A stretch of 64,000 nt of DNA from JAKZVK01 sp965248255 (GTDB lineage: Bacteria; Acidobacteriota; Terriglobia; Bryobacterales; UBA6623), in NCBI GenBank assembly GCA_965248255.1, contig CBDFIW010000002.1, forward strand, positions 868,001-932,000, given 5' to 3'. The notes beneath the pieces were generated by a model. The model did not search any database. It was not told the origin of the DNA and worked only from the letters and a program-made list of their open reading frames with translations. Both the position numbers and the translations under genes were made by a program. Below, one piece after another: positions 25,959 to 35,355 of the stretch. Every line of letters begins with the position of its first letter. Position 1 is the stretch's first letter.

Positions 25959-28431
25959 TGGATTCTCGCAAAGAGAGCCTAGTGGTAGACGAGCAGCCGG
26001 GCGGGCACGGGGGCCCGCCCCTACAGGTGCACTCAAACATTCCACCAGAGTTCTGATCTTGCTCGCGGTTGCCGCGCCCGCCTGGGCGGCGGGCATCTCC
26101 GTTTATCCTCCGTCGGTTGACCTGCTCGGGGCCGACGCGACGCAAGTACTGAACGTCAGCGCCGGCGACCGCGATGTTACCGCCGGCTGTTCCTTCCGAC
26201 TGGACAACGCAGATGTCGCCTCCGTCTCACGGGAAGGCGTCCTAAGCGCTTTGTCCAACGGGAAGACCAAGCTGGGAGTCGAGTGCGCCGACGGAAGCGC
26301 TACGGTCCCGGTTTCCGTTGCTGCAGCCGGCCAGAGGTCTGAGGTGAGTTTCGTAAAGGACGTCGTGCCGATCTTCACGATGGGTGGATGCGCCGGTTCC
26401 TCCTGCCACGGGTCGGTCAGTGGCCAGAACGGGTTCAAGTTATCTCTGTTCGGATACCAGCCTGACCTCGACTACGAGGCTATCCAGCCCCGCATCGACC
26501 GCGAGAATCCCGAGAAAAGTCTCCTTCTTCAAAAACCAACGTTTCAGACCGCTCACGGCGGGGGGGTGCGTTTCGCGGTCGAATCGCTCAACTACCGCAC
26601 GATTCTGGATTGGATCCGCGACGGCGCTGTGTACGAGAGCGGCGATGCGCCCCGAATCGAATCTCTGACCGTCTACCCCGAAGAACGGATCCTCAGCGGC
26701 GTGGACGCCACTCAACAGTTGGTAGCAACCGCGACCTACACCGACGGAACAAGCCGCGACGTCACCAACGCCGTGCAGTACTCGTCGAACAACCCGGATG
26801 TTATCCAGGTTTCATCCAATGGGAAGGTAAAGGCGCTGCAGCCGGGTGAAACCGCAGTGATGGTGCGTACGTTGGGCCAGGCCGTGGCGGCCAAGTTCTA
26901 CGTGCCGCAACCGGAAGAGTTGCGAACTTCCGACGCGGCTCGGACCCCGCGCAATAACTACATCGACGAACACGTCTTCTCAAAACTCGAGCGCCTCCAC
27001 ATCTCACCTTCTCAGCTCGCCGATGACGAGCAATTCCTTCGACGGGTCTACCTCGATACGATTGGCTTACTTCCCACCGAAACGGAAGCCGTGGAGTTCC
27101 TCGAATCGCCCAACTCGTCCAAGCGGGCAGGCCTCATCGACCGTCTGCTCGAGAGGCCCGAGTTTGCCGAGTTCTGGGCGCTGAAACTCACCGAGATGTT
27201 CCGAGCCGGTACCCACGAGGCCGGCGCCAAAGGCGCACGGCTGGTCTATCAGTACCTGAGGCGATCGTTCCTCGACAACAAGCCCTACGACCAACTCGTC
27301 ACCGAGCTCCTGCTCAGCCAGGGCGCGCACCTGTTTGAATTCGGCAATATCGCGCCTACAAGCTTCTACAACATCAGCCGCCACTCGGAGGCCGAGGACC
27401 ACGCCACCAACGTCAGCCAGCTCTTCCTCGGTGTGCGCATCGAGTGTGCTCGCTGCCACAACCATCCGTGGGAGAAGTGGACGCAGGACGACTTCTATGG
27501 GTTCGCTGCCTTCTTCGCGCGCATGGCCAAGAAGGAGGTTTATCAGAACGACGAAAACGGCCACTACTGGGCACCCGAGCCGGTCGATTTCGTAATGAAG
27601 CCGCGCCCCGTCAGGCACCCCGCGACCGAACAGGTCGTTGTACCCAAGTACCTCGACGGCGGCTTCGAGCCCGACCTGCCCGAAAAGGATGTTCGCGAAG
27701 ACCTCGCGCGATGGATGACAGACCCGCAAAACCCGTTCTTCTCGCGAACCGTCGTTAACCGCGTTTGGAAGCACTATCTGGGTCGTGGATTGGTCGAGGA
27801 AGTGGACGATTTCCGCGTCACCAATCCGCCAGTCAATCCCGCGCTGCTCGACGCCATGGCCCAGAATCTCTCGAGCCACCACTATGACCTGCGTCACCTG
27901 ATCCGAGCGATTCTCAATTCCCGGACGTATCAGTTAAGCTCCGAGCCAAACGACTCCAACGGCGCCGACCGAATCAACTCGTCACGCTATTACATGCGCC
28001 GCCTCCTGGCCGAACAGATCCTCGATACCATCGTGCAGATAACGGGCATACCCGAAAAATACGACGGCTATCCTCCGGGCACGCGCGCCATGCAGGTCTA
28101 TTCCGGGACGCCCCACTACGTGCTCCAGACGTTCGGGCGGCTCGACCGTGAAACCATCTGCGAGCGAGATCACCAGCCTGACATCACCCAGGTACTGCAC
28201 TTGATCTCGGGCGATACCATCCACGAGAAAGTATCCAAGTGGGCGCCCGACCCCGCGCTCACCGATGAGCAGCAGTTGAATCGCATCCTCCTGACATCGC
28301 TATCGCGCTACCCGCGCCCGGCCGAGCGTAAGGCGATCGCAGCCAAGCTGGCAGGGCAAGAGCGTCGCCAAGTCTTTCAAGATCTGTTGTGGGCGATCCT
28401 GAATTCGAAGGAGTATCTGTACAATCATTAG
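25948..28431 (+). CDS. DUF1549/DUF1553 protein with Ig-like domains and CxxCH motifs
   Basis: An 827-residue secreted protein. The order is a long basic N-region, a signal peptide (VLILLAVAAPAWA), a BIG2-like domain, a cytochrome-like segment with GGCAGSSCHGSVSGQNGFKL (CX4CH), a second BIG2-like domain (LTVYPEERILSGVDATQQLV), DUF1549 (NNYIDEHVFSKLERLHISPS, FLRRVYLDTIGLLPTE, IECARCHNHPWEKWTQDDFY with CxxCH) and DUF1553 (FSRTVVNRVWKHYLGRGLVE). The family is typical of Planctomycetes and Acidobacteria; its function is unproven, with redox or polymer roles suggested. A family A palindrome is read in frame before the signal peptide. A DUF1501 gene follows 10 bases later. Confidence 0.85.
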   Translation: MRTSGFSQREPSGRRAAGRARGPAPTGALKHSTRVLILLAVAAPAWAAGISVYPPSVDLLGADATQVLNVSAGDRDVTAGCSFRLDNADVASVSREGVLSALSNGKTKLGVECADGSATVPVSVAAAGQRSEVSFVKDVVPIFTMGGCAGSSCHGSVSGQNGFKLSLFGYQPDLDYEAIQPRIDRENPEKSLLLQKPTFQTAHGGGVRFAVESLNYRTILDWIRDGAVYESGDAPRIESLTVYPEERILSGVDATQQLVATATYTDGTSRDVTNAVQYSSNNPDVIQVSSNGKVKALQPGETAVMVRTLGQAVAAKFYVPQPEELRTSDAARTPRNNYIDEHVFSKLERLHISPSQLADDEQFLRRVYLDTIGLLPTETEAVEFLESPNSSKRAGLIDRLLERPEFAEFWALKLTEMFRAGTHEAGAKGARLVYQYLRRSFLDNKPYDQLVTELLLSQGAHLFEFGNIAPTSFYNISRHSEAEDHATNVSQLFLGVRIECARCHNHPWEKWTQDDFYGFAAFFARMAKKEVYQNDENGHYWAPEPVDFVMKPRPVRHPATEQVVVPKYLDGGFEPDLPEKDVREDLARWMTDPQNPFFSRTVVNRVWKHYLGRGLVEEVDDFRVTNPPVNPALLDAMAQNLSSHHYDLRHLIRAILNSRTYQLSSEPNDSNGADRINSSRYYMRRLLAEQILDTIVQITGIPEKYDGYPPGTRAMQVYSGTPHYVLQTFGRLDRETICERDHQPDITQVLHLISGDTIHEKVSKWAPDPALTDEQQLNRILLTSLSRYPRPAERKAIAAKLAGQERRQVFQDLLWAILNSKEYLYNH
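25999..26024. repeat. Family A palindrome inside the 5' end of a coding region
   Basis: GGGCGGGCACGGGGGCCCGC then CCCTAC, in inverse orientation to the 52329 copy. It is translated as part of the basic N-region preceding the signal peptide of the DUF1549 protein and causes no frameshift. Confidence 0.75.
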
Positions 28432-28441
28432 GGGAGAGGCC

Positions 28442-29697
28442 ATGCGACGCTTCGACCGCCGTTCGTTCATCAAAATAGGCTCGATTGCACCGTTCGGCTT
28501 GCTGTCGTGGGGCGATGTGCTCCGCGCCCAAGCGGCGCCCAAGAAGGATCTTTCGATCATTCACCTGCTGCTGGGCGGGGGGATGAGCCACATCGACACG
28601 TTCGACATGAAGCCCGATCTGGGCGCGAAGTATCGCAGCATCTTCAAGCCGATCCCAACCAACGTCGCCGGGCTGCAGGTATGCGAGCACTTGCCGCTCA
28701 CCGCGAAGCAGGCCGACAAATTCACCGTCATCCGCTCGATGACGCACAAGGACGGCTCCCACGAAGGTGCGACGGACATCATATTGACCGGCCACAAACC
28801 GTTGCCGACCATGAAACACCCGTCGATCGGCTCGGTGGTGACCAAGGAACTGGGTCCGCGCAACGAGCTGCCGACCTACGTGGCGATTCCATTCGCAAAG
28901 AGCAGGGAGCAATCTGGTTTCCTGGGGCCGCAGTACAACCCGTTCGGCGCGGGCGACCCGAACGCCGAGAAGTACTCCGTCCGTGACCTTGAGCTGCCGA
29001 TGGGCGTCGACTGGACCCAAATGGAAAGCCGCTACTCGCTGCTGCGGTTGGTCGACTCGAAGATCTCGCAATGGGACACCGGCAACACCTTCGACTCGAT
29101 CGATTCCTACTACGAACGCGCACTCGGGTTGATGCGCTCGCCGCTGGCAAAGAAGGCTTTCGACATCGCCCAGGACCCGAAAAGCTCCGGGAGAAGTACG
29201 GCCGCACGGGAATGGGACAGGGTTGCCTGCTGGCCCGCCGCTTGGTGGAAGCTGGCGTCCGTTTCGTCACTATCAAACGAGGTAACTGGGACCACCACTC
29301 CAACATCTTCGAAAACCTGGCGAACGACTATCTGCCCGAGTTCGACAGCGCCCATGCCGCGCTGCTCGAAGACCTCCACGACCGCGGCATGCTCGACTCA
29401 ACCATCGTGCTGGTGACGGGAGAGTTCGGCCGCACGCCGGAGATCAACGTCTACACCGGCCGCGACCACTGGCCGAACTGTTTCTCGCTGACCATCGGCG
29501 GCGGAGGAATCGAAGGAGGGCGCGTCTGGGGCGCCTCGGACAGCGACGCGAGATTTGTCGGGGACGATCCGGTCGAAGTGCCCGACTTCATCGCGACCCT
29601 GTACAGCAAATTTGGGGTCGATCACACCAAGGAATACATGACGAACATCGGCCGTCCGGTTGTTCTTTCCGAAGGCACGCCCTTGTCGTTCCTCTAG
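28442..29697 (+). CDS. DUF1501 protein, interrupted by a one-base frameshift
   Basis: The N-terminal part carries a Tat signal (RRFDRRSFIKIGSIAPFG) and the DUF1501 blocks SIIHLLLGGGMSHIDTFDMK, LTAKQADKFTVIRSMTHKDG and HPSIGSVVTKELG. It is related to the sulfatase/alkaline phosphatase superfamily. At about 29176-29178 the frame changes: the intact protein would continue DPEKLREKYGRTGMGQGCLL, then GVRFVTIKRGNWDHHSN, VTGEFGRTPEIN and GRDHWPNCFSLTIGGGGI in another frame to 29697. A CCC run where CCCC is expected explains the shift. It may be a sequencing error or a young pseudogene. Its normal partner is the DUF1549/DUF1553 gene 10 bases upstream. Confidence 0.85.
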
Positions 29698-29805
29698 TCA
29701 AAGGCCCGTTCTCAAGTAACTAGGAGCAGCCTGCGGGAGCCGGTGTCGGTCACAGCGGCAATGACTTCATCCCCCTGTTCGTAACAGCAAGCTCTCGCGC
29801 TTAAT

Positions 29806-30927
29806 TCACTGCAACGGGAAGCTCGTTAGCACGAAGTCTGTGCCCGTCGAGTGGCAGCCGAAGCAACCGGGTACGCCGTTGCCGCTGGCGACCACTTTCG
29901 TCGCATCGCGCGTGTTGGTCGTCTCATACCAGAACCAGCCCTTGCCGCCGGCGCTGTCGGCTCCTGTCTTGACCATCACAGCCCAGCCCATCAGTCGATC
30001 GCCTTTCTCGTTGTACATCTCCTTGACGATCGCCGCCCCGGCCGGGTGGGAGTCATTACCGGCCTTCAGCGAGCCATCCATCTTGGAATCGAGAAACACC
30101 CGTACAGGCCAACCAAACTTCGCATGCGGACCCCGCGACGCGTGAACCGCAGATTCCTTGGCGGGAAACTCCTTGTATCCGCCGTCCTTCAGGAATCGGA
30201 ACAGCGCCGAGGTGTCAGTCGGTACGGCGCTGTCAACCCGCGGCGTCTCGGCTGTCGCTTCCAACGCGGACGTCGTGGCGGCGGACATTGTGCTCGCCAT
30301 TTCTTTGAACGGCTCCGACTCTTTCGCCATCGTCTTGCCGCTAGTGGCACGCGCCGCCCGCAACACAGGGTAGTATTGCGTGAAGACGAAGTCTTCTGCT
30401 GCGGACGCCTGATGGCAGGCGTTACACGCCGAAGTCGGGAAGGCGTCGGCCACGCCTGCTAGAGGATACTCGTGGCCGAAGCTGAAATAAGCCCAGTTGC
30501 CGGGCTCTTTCGCAAAGCGCTTGGCGTCTTTGATCGTAGCTTCCAGCCCGGTGAACTCGCCCATGAAGTAGCCGGTTCCGCTGACTGCCTGCTTGGAGCC
30601 GACGCTGACGAGTTCCTTGATAATCACCGTTCCGTCGCGGAACTGCCCAGTCTGTCGATGGTGGTCAAAGTCGACCGGGTGAATGTAGACGTTGTGGAAA
30701 TCCGGGAACGCCGCCGCGGGCGGATTCAGATCGTTGGGGGTGAGCGGCGTTCCGATGTAGACTCACTCGCGGTAACCCTCCGGTCGAATCAACTGTCCTT
30801 TATCGTTGAATTGCGGCTTTGGCGGCTCGTGGCCGCCGCCCGATTGCGCCCAGAGTGTTGCAGCCGTAACAAAGCCGGCGGCCAGAACCAGCAAGCCGGC
30901 CAGGTAGCGTCTATTGGGGAATAGCAT
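29806..30927 (-). pseudogene. Tandem cytochrome P460 protein with an in-frame TGA
   Basis: From the ATG at 30927 (AAGGAG upstream) the frame encodes a signal peptide (YLAGLLVLAAGFVTAATLWA) and reaches a TGA at 30763-30765, where relatives have Trp in EGYREWVYIGTPLTPNDLN. After it the same frame continues intact: FHNVYIHPVDFDHHRQTGQF, KELVSVGSKQAVSGTGYFMG, the first heme site NACHQAS and a second P460-like domain ending CFGCHSTGTDFVLTSF. The two domains with CxxCH suggest a diheme P460-type oxidase of the periplasm. Other genes here use TGA as stop, so recoding is unlikely and the gene is probably broken by a G-to-A change. It lies convergent to the DUF1501 gene. Confidence 0.85.
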
Positions 30928-31020
30928 TTGTTTTCTCCTTGTCCTCCTTCAGATGGTTCGTTACCCATGTCAACCGTCAAGGGACTACGATTATTCCCGG
31001 TTGCTAGAATTTGTTTTACT

Positions 31021-32043
31021 GGGGTATTTACTTGACTCAGGTGACCCCTACATCTTGTGGTCGACAGAAGCAGCATTTTCAGTGCCGCCGATGATGGACT
31101 TGTATGGCACGGGGTCGATGGCGACCGCCTGTTGCACAAGTCGATAGAAGAGCTTCCCTCGGCTGCGAGAGTTGCGTCGATTAAAGCGGAAGGTAAACTC
31201 GTCCAGGTAGTAGTCCAGATGCTCGGGGTTGACGGCCCCCTGATGCGTCCCCAGCAGCCAACGCTTCAAAAGCGACGCCACGCGGTGCACTCGGGGCAGC
31301 AGCTTCGAGGCCGACTCCGGCCCCTCATCGAGGAACGTTACTTCGTGCCGGTAGCCGCGCTTCTGTAGCGGCTCATAGCCCAGCCAGCCGTCGGTATGAA
31401 CCGTGCTGCCCCGTTCAATCGCTTCTTCGGCAAAGGGCATCAAGCTTTCTGCGCTCGCATCCCGGACTCTGCGCATCCGAAGCCGTCCCGTTCCCCTGCC
31501 GTCCTCCTGGGCGGCGATGGCAATCAACGATTTGGTATAGGTCTGGCGACCGCGCACGCCCTCTTCTGGGCTGCCCCAGTACGTCTCGTCCACCTCCACA
31601 CGGCCGCTGAGGCGGTCGCGACCGGGGCGCACCATGGCGCGGCGCAACTTGTGCAGCCAGCTCCAGGCCGTCTTGTAGCTGCCCAGCCCCAAGACCCGCT
31701 GCAGCCCCAGGGCACTCACTCCGTTTTTCTGACTGGTCACCCACCAGATGGCTCGCAACCACAGCCGCAGGGGCTGACGAGTGTCCTGGAACACCGTGCC
31801 AGCGGTGACCGAGGTCTGCCGACCGCAGCCCGAGCACTCCCACAGCCCTTGCCGGACCGGCCAAGCCGCGCCGTGTCCGCAGCGCGGACAGCGGAATCCT
31901 TCCGGCCAGCGCAGCTGGAACAGATAATCCCGACAAGCCTCCTCCGTCGCAAAGCGGGCCTCGAACTCAGCCAAGTTCCGCGGATAGTCCTCCATCGCAC
32001 CGCATACTACATCTTGGGGCTACCTGAGTCAAGTAAATACCCC
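31021..32043 (-). mobile_element. IS1595-family insertion sequence
   Basis: A 1,023-bp element whose ends are GGGGTATTTACTTGACTCAG (31021-31040) and the exact complement at 32024-32043, with the match extending to GT. It carries one intact transposase gene. I could not settle an 8-bp target duplication; both flanks are T-rich (TTGTTTTAC and TTTTTGTTT). It lies about 90 bases upstream of the cytochrome P460 start and may have separated that gene from its promoter. Confidence 0.88.
31048..31995 (-). CDS. IS1595-family transposase (ISXO2-like domain)
   Basis: A 315-residue transposase. The N-terminal zinc ribbon is seen as FRCPRCGHG with CSGCGRQTSVTAGTVF. The ISXO2-like DDE/N core follows with GRVEVDETYWGSPEEGVRG (first Asp), STVHTDGWLGY (second Asp) and HLDYYLDEFTFRFNRRNSRS (third catalytic region). 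The length and order are normal for the family and no frameshift is seen, so the element may be active. The ATG at 31995 lies 48 bases inside the right end. The C-terminus runs to within 27 bases of the left end. Confidence 0.9.
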   Translation of the reverse strand: MEDYPRNLAEFEARFATEEACRDYLFQLRWPEGFRCPRCGHGAAWPVRQGLWECSGCGRQTSVTAGTVFQDTRQPLRLWLRAIWWVTSQKNGVSALGLQRVLGLGSYKTAWSWLHKLRRAMVRPGRDRLSGRVEVDETYWGSPEEGVRGRQTYTKSLIAIAAQEDGRGTGRLRMRRVRDASAESLMPFAEEAIERGSTVHTDGWLGYEPLQKRGYRHEVTFLDEGPESASKLLPRVHRVASLLKRWLLGTHQGAVNPEHLDYYLDEFTFRFNRRNSRSRGKLFYRLVQQAVAIDPVPYKSIIGGTENAASVDHKM

Positions 32044-32249
32044 ATTTTTGTTTTTTCGATCCGCCGGAGGTCAGGGGGGCCGAACCTCGCGCTCGCCCGG
32101 GGCCCCTACGCAAGACGCCCTGAAAGTTGCCGGCACCGCTTTCTGATTCTTGGCGCCCTCGTCACAATCAACGGGCAGAGTGTCGAACTTATTCCCACAG
32201 CTCCAAGAACGCCGGGGAATATCTCAAGCCGGTCGGCAGTTTCCTATAC

Positions 32250-32735
32250 ATGAAGGGTGATCAGAGATTACTTCTACGCCCAGTCGGCACGAAGGTGCGA
32301 GCAGCGCTTCCATTCGTCTTACTCGTGTGGTCCATTATGAGTTGGAGTCAGGGCCCGGTCGCACCGGTCAACACAAACGCCAAGGGCCTCGCTCTCAAGG
32401 GATACGACGCGGTCGCCTATTTCGAGCGGAGCAAAGCCGTCAAGAGGTCGTCTCAGTATACCCACCCGTGGATGGAGGCGACCTGGCGGTTTTCCAGCGA
32501 AGAGCACCGCGATCGGTTCACGGCCGACCCGGAGCGCTACGCCCCCAGGTACGGCGGGTATTGTGCTTGGGCCGTGAGTCAAGGCTCCACGGCCGGTATT
32601 GACCCGAAAGCGTGGAAGATCGTGGACGGCAAGCTCTACCTGAACTACAGCCGGGGCGTGCAGAAGCAATGGTTGCGCGACGTTGAGAAGCGCATCGAAG
32701 AGGCTGACCGCAACTGGCCGCGCCTTCACCGTTGA
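32250..32735 (+). CDS. YHS-domain protein, exported
   Basis: A 161-residue protein with a hydrophobic N-terminal signal (ALPFVLLVWSIMSW) and a YHS domain: LALKGYDAVAYFERSKAVKR, EATWRFSSEEHRDRFTADPE and YGGYCAWAVSQGSTAGIDPK. YHS domains are small metal-linked modules; in exported proteins of this form (AVNTDAKGLALKGYDPVAYF-like) the role is unknown. The ribosome-binding site is weak. It is preceded by about 200 bases of non-coding DNA after IS1595 and followed by 136 bases with a CCGGCCGGGCCGGCC self-complementary stretch. Confidence 0.8.
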   Translation: MKGDQRLLLRPVGTKVRAALPFVLLVWSIMSWSQGPVAPVNTNAKGLALKGYDAVAYFERSKAVKRSSQYTHPWMEATWRFSSEEHRDRFTADPERYAPRYGGYCAWAVSQGSTAGIDPKAWKIVDGKLYLNYSRGVQKQWLRDVEKRIEEADRNWPRLHR

Positions 32736-32871
32736 AGCTTCATGTCCCGCAGAAAAAAAAGGGGACCGGCCGGGCCGGCCGAGCGAAGTAACAAGTGTGC
32801 CGTCGCGGTTTTTCAGATGAGGGCGGCCGGGAGTGGGCCGTCGGCGCGCCCGTGACGATCGGGAGACCAAC

Positions 32872-34845
32872 ATGCATTCTCTTCAATTCCTCGACGCTGC
32901 ACATGACCGAACGCTCGCCCTGGCGGGCTCGTACGACCCGGTCCTCGTAGCGGCATCAATCATAGTAGCTTCACTCGCCGCCTACGCTGCCTTGGGACTT
33001 GCGGGCAGAATCGCGGCGGCGGAAACGTCCGGCGCCCAGCGGCTGTGGCTGGTGGCGGGTGCGATCGCCATGGGCATCGGCATCTGGGCGATGCATTTCA
33101 TCGGGATGCTGGCCTTCCGGCTGCCGGTGACCGTCGCCTATGATCTTGGCACGACTTTACTCTCCGTGGCGCCGGCGGTCGTAGCAAGTTGCGTGGTCCT
33201 CTATGTCACCAGTCGCTCCGCAATCCGGCGGCTTCAGCTTGTGCCGACCGGCGCCTTGATGGGACTCGGCATTGGAGCCATGCACTATACCGGCATGGCC
33301 GCTATGAGGATGGCGGCGCACATGTTTTACGATCCGCTGCTCTTCGCCGGTTCCATCGTGGTGGCTTTTGTACTAGCCACTACCGTTCTATACCTTCATT
33401 TCCTGGCGGGCCATGGCGCCAAAACCGATGACCAGCGGACGCGCCTTGGCGCAGCACTCACGATGGGGTTGGCCGTGGCAGGCATGCACTATACGGCGAT
33501 GGCCGCGGCGTATTTCTTCCCGACAGGCGGTCAACCGGCACCCGGCGGCGCTTTGCAGCCCATGTTGCTGGCGATTCTTGTGGGAGTCGCCGCCGTGCTC
33601 GTCCTGGCGCTCGCCATCTTCGTCGTCGTTGTCGACGGCCGGTTGAAAGCGGCGGCCCGCTCCGTTCGCACCAGCCGCTCGCGAATGATGCAAGCGATCG
33701 AAAGCGTGTCGGAAGGTTTTTGTCTCTACGACGCCGACGACCGTCTCGTGCTTTGCAACAGCCGCTACCGCGAGCTGAACCGTGACGGCGATCACGAAGT
33801 CGTTCTCGGCGAGACCTTTGAGCAGATCATCCGCCGCGCCGCCGAGAAGGGTCTGATTACCGCCGCGAACGGGCAAGTGGACGGCTGGGTTGCCGCCAGG
33901 CTGGTGCAGCATCACCGTCCAACCGGCCCGAGAGTGCAACAGCGGAGCAACGGGCGTTGGATCCAGATCAACGAGCAGAAAACCGAGGACGGCGGTACCG
34001 TCGCCATCTTCACCGACATCACCGAGCTCAAGAAGGCGGAACTCGAGCTGTCCGAGGCCTTGGAGAATTTCAAGGCCACACAGGCCCAGCTCATTCAGTC
34101 GGAAAAAATGGCGGCGCTGGGACAGTTGACGGCCGGTATCGCCCACGAGATGAACTCCCCGATCGGAGTCGTCAACAGCACGGTTGACAACTTCGGCCGC
34201 TGCGTCAACAAGATTGTCGAAGCCGTCGAGAAGAGCCGTACGCTGGACGAGGTCAGGTCAGACCAAGACTTCCAGCGCTGCGTGGGCATCATCCGGGGCA
34301 ACAGCCGAACGATCTCCGAGGCCAGCGACAGGATCGCGAAGATCGTGCACGGTCTGAAGGCGTTTTCCGCCGATGACTCTTCCCAAGAGTCGGCGAACGT
34401 TGATGACTGTGTGGAAAGGTCGCTGGCTCTGGTTCAGCACCGGGTCCGTGAGGGGATTACGGTCGACAAGAAGCTGGGCGACGTGCCGCTGATTCCCTGC
34501 CGCCCCGCGGAGCTGAACCAAGTCTTGCTCGCGCTTCTCACCAATGCGGTACAGGCGGTTCGCGGCCAAGGGAAAGTCATGGTGGAGACGGCAAGGGACG
34601 AACTCTGGGCCCGCATCCGCATCTCCGACACCGGCGCCGGCATCCCGAAAGAAAGGTTGAAGGGTCTGTTCGATCTCGGTTTCACCACGAAGGGGACTCG
34701 CGTCGGCGTCGGGATGGGGCTTCCCAGCGCGTACAACGTGGTGCAGCGATGCGGCGGCGAGATCTCCGTTTCGAGCGAAGTCGGCAAGGGCTCGGTCTTT
34801 ACCGTGACGTTGCCGCTGCAAGCCGGTGCAGCCACGGCCTATTGA
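32872..34845 (+). CDS. MHYT-PAS sensor histidine kinase
   Basis: A 657-residue membrane sensor kinase. The N-terminal MHYT domain has about seven helices with WAMHFIGMLAF, GAMHYTGMAAM and AGMHYTAMAAA, proposed to sense gas or redox state via copper. Next come a PAS domain (SEGFCLYDADDRLVLCNSRY), a short coiled coil, the phosphoacceptor box LTAGIAHEMNSPIG (His near residue 424) and an ATPase domain (LLTNAVQAVRG, RISDTGAGIPKERLKGLFDL, GVGMGLPSAYNVV). The ATG at 32872 follows GGGAGA. No response regulator is adjacent. The final Tyr codon and TGA stop are formed by the end of the inserted IS630. Confidence 0.88.
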   Translation: MHSLQFLDAAHDRTLALAGSYDPVLVAASIIVASLAAYAALGLAGRIAAAETSGAQRLWLVAGAIAMGIGIWAMHFIGMLAFRLPVTVAYDLGTTLLSVAPAVVASCVVLYVTSRSAIRRLQLVPTGALMGLGIGAMHYTGMAAMRMAAHMFYDPLLFAGSIVVAFVLATTVLYLHFLAGHGAKTDDQRTRLGAALTMGLAVAGMHYTAMAAAYFFPTGGQPAPGGALQPMLLAILVGVAAVLVLALAIFVVVVDGRLKAAARSVRTSRSRMMQAIESVSEGFCLYDADDRLVLCNSRYRELNRDGDHEVVLGETFEQIIRRAAEKGLITAANGQVDGWVAARLVQHHRPTGPRVQQRSNGRWIQINEQKTEDGGTVAIFTDITELKKAELELSEALENFKATQAQLIQSEKMAALGQLTAGIAHEMNSPIGVVNSTVDNFGRCVNKIVEAVEKSRTLDEVRSDQDFQRCVGIIRGNSRTISEASDRIAKIVHGLKAFSADDSSQESANVDDCVERSLALVQHRVREGITVDKKLGDVPLIPCRPAELNQVLLALLTNAVQAVRGQGKVMVETARDELWARIRISDTGAGIPKERLKGLFDLGFTTKGTRVGVGMGLPSAYNVVQRCGGEISVSSEVGKGSVFTVTLPLQAGAATAY

Positions 34846-34863
34846 CTCCCGCATAATATAGAG

Positions 34864-35355
34864 TCAGTCAAAACAAAGAGAAGACTGTTTCCAGAAGGCC
34901 GTGATCAAACGCGGTTTGCGGTACATGCGGCGGAGTGCCTTGCGGGCCCGCTCGTTCAGCTCGCCGTAGTCTTTCGGACAGACGTTCGGCAACTCGTGCT
35001 GCTTCCAGTAAGCCCAGATGTATTCCACCGGATTCAACTCCGGCGCATAGGGTGGCAAGTACTCGGTTGCGATGTGGCCTTCGGAGAGTTCGATGAACTC
35101 TTGCACCAGGCGGCTACGGTGCGCCGGCAGCCGATCCCAGACGATCAGCAGCGGGCGATCGATATGACGTACCAACGCCTTGAGAAAGTCGGTCACTTGC
35201 TCTTTGCCGATCGCACCGGGATAGAGCCGGAAGTAGAAGTTACGCAGCGTCAGCCCCGCCGAGACGGAAAGCTTCTCCCAGTTGAAGTTAAACTGCAGCA
35301 CCGGTGTTTGGCCACGTGGCGCCCAGGTGCGGCAGCGATGCGGCTTCTGACTCAA
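34864..35355 (-). CDS. IS630 transposase, C-terminal DDE part (orfB)
   Basis: The 163-residue frame contains LSQKPHRCRTWAPRG-like sequence followed by LLIVWDRLPAHRSRLVQEF (second Asp and HxxR) and YLPPYAPELNPVEYIWAYWK (catalytic Glu). The first Asp lies just upstream in the same frame, in LVFIDESGLS. orfB therefore needs fusion with orfA: a -1 shift at an A8G run (about 35402-35411) yields RIKKKAQNEGRTLVFIDESG. The separate ATG-like start is probably unused. Confidence 0.85.
   Translation of the reverse strand: MSQKPHRCRTWAPRGQTPVLQFNFNWEKLSVSAGLTLRNFYFRLYPGAIGKEQVTDFLKALVRHIDRPLLIVWDRLPAHRSRLVQEFIELSEGHIATEYLPPYAPELNPVEYIWAYWKQHELPNVCPKDYGELNERARKALRRMYRKPRLITAFWKQSSLCFD

Noticed and set aside
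30763..30765. Recoding of TGA (selenocysteine or Trp) in the P460 gene
   Set aside because: Relatives have Trp at the site, no SECIS-like element was noticed, and neighbouring genes use TGA as an ordinary stop.
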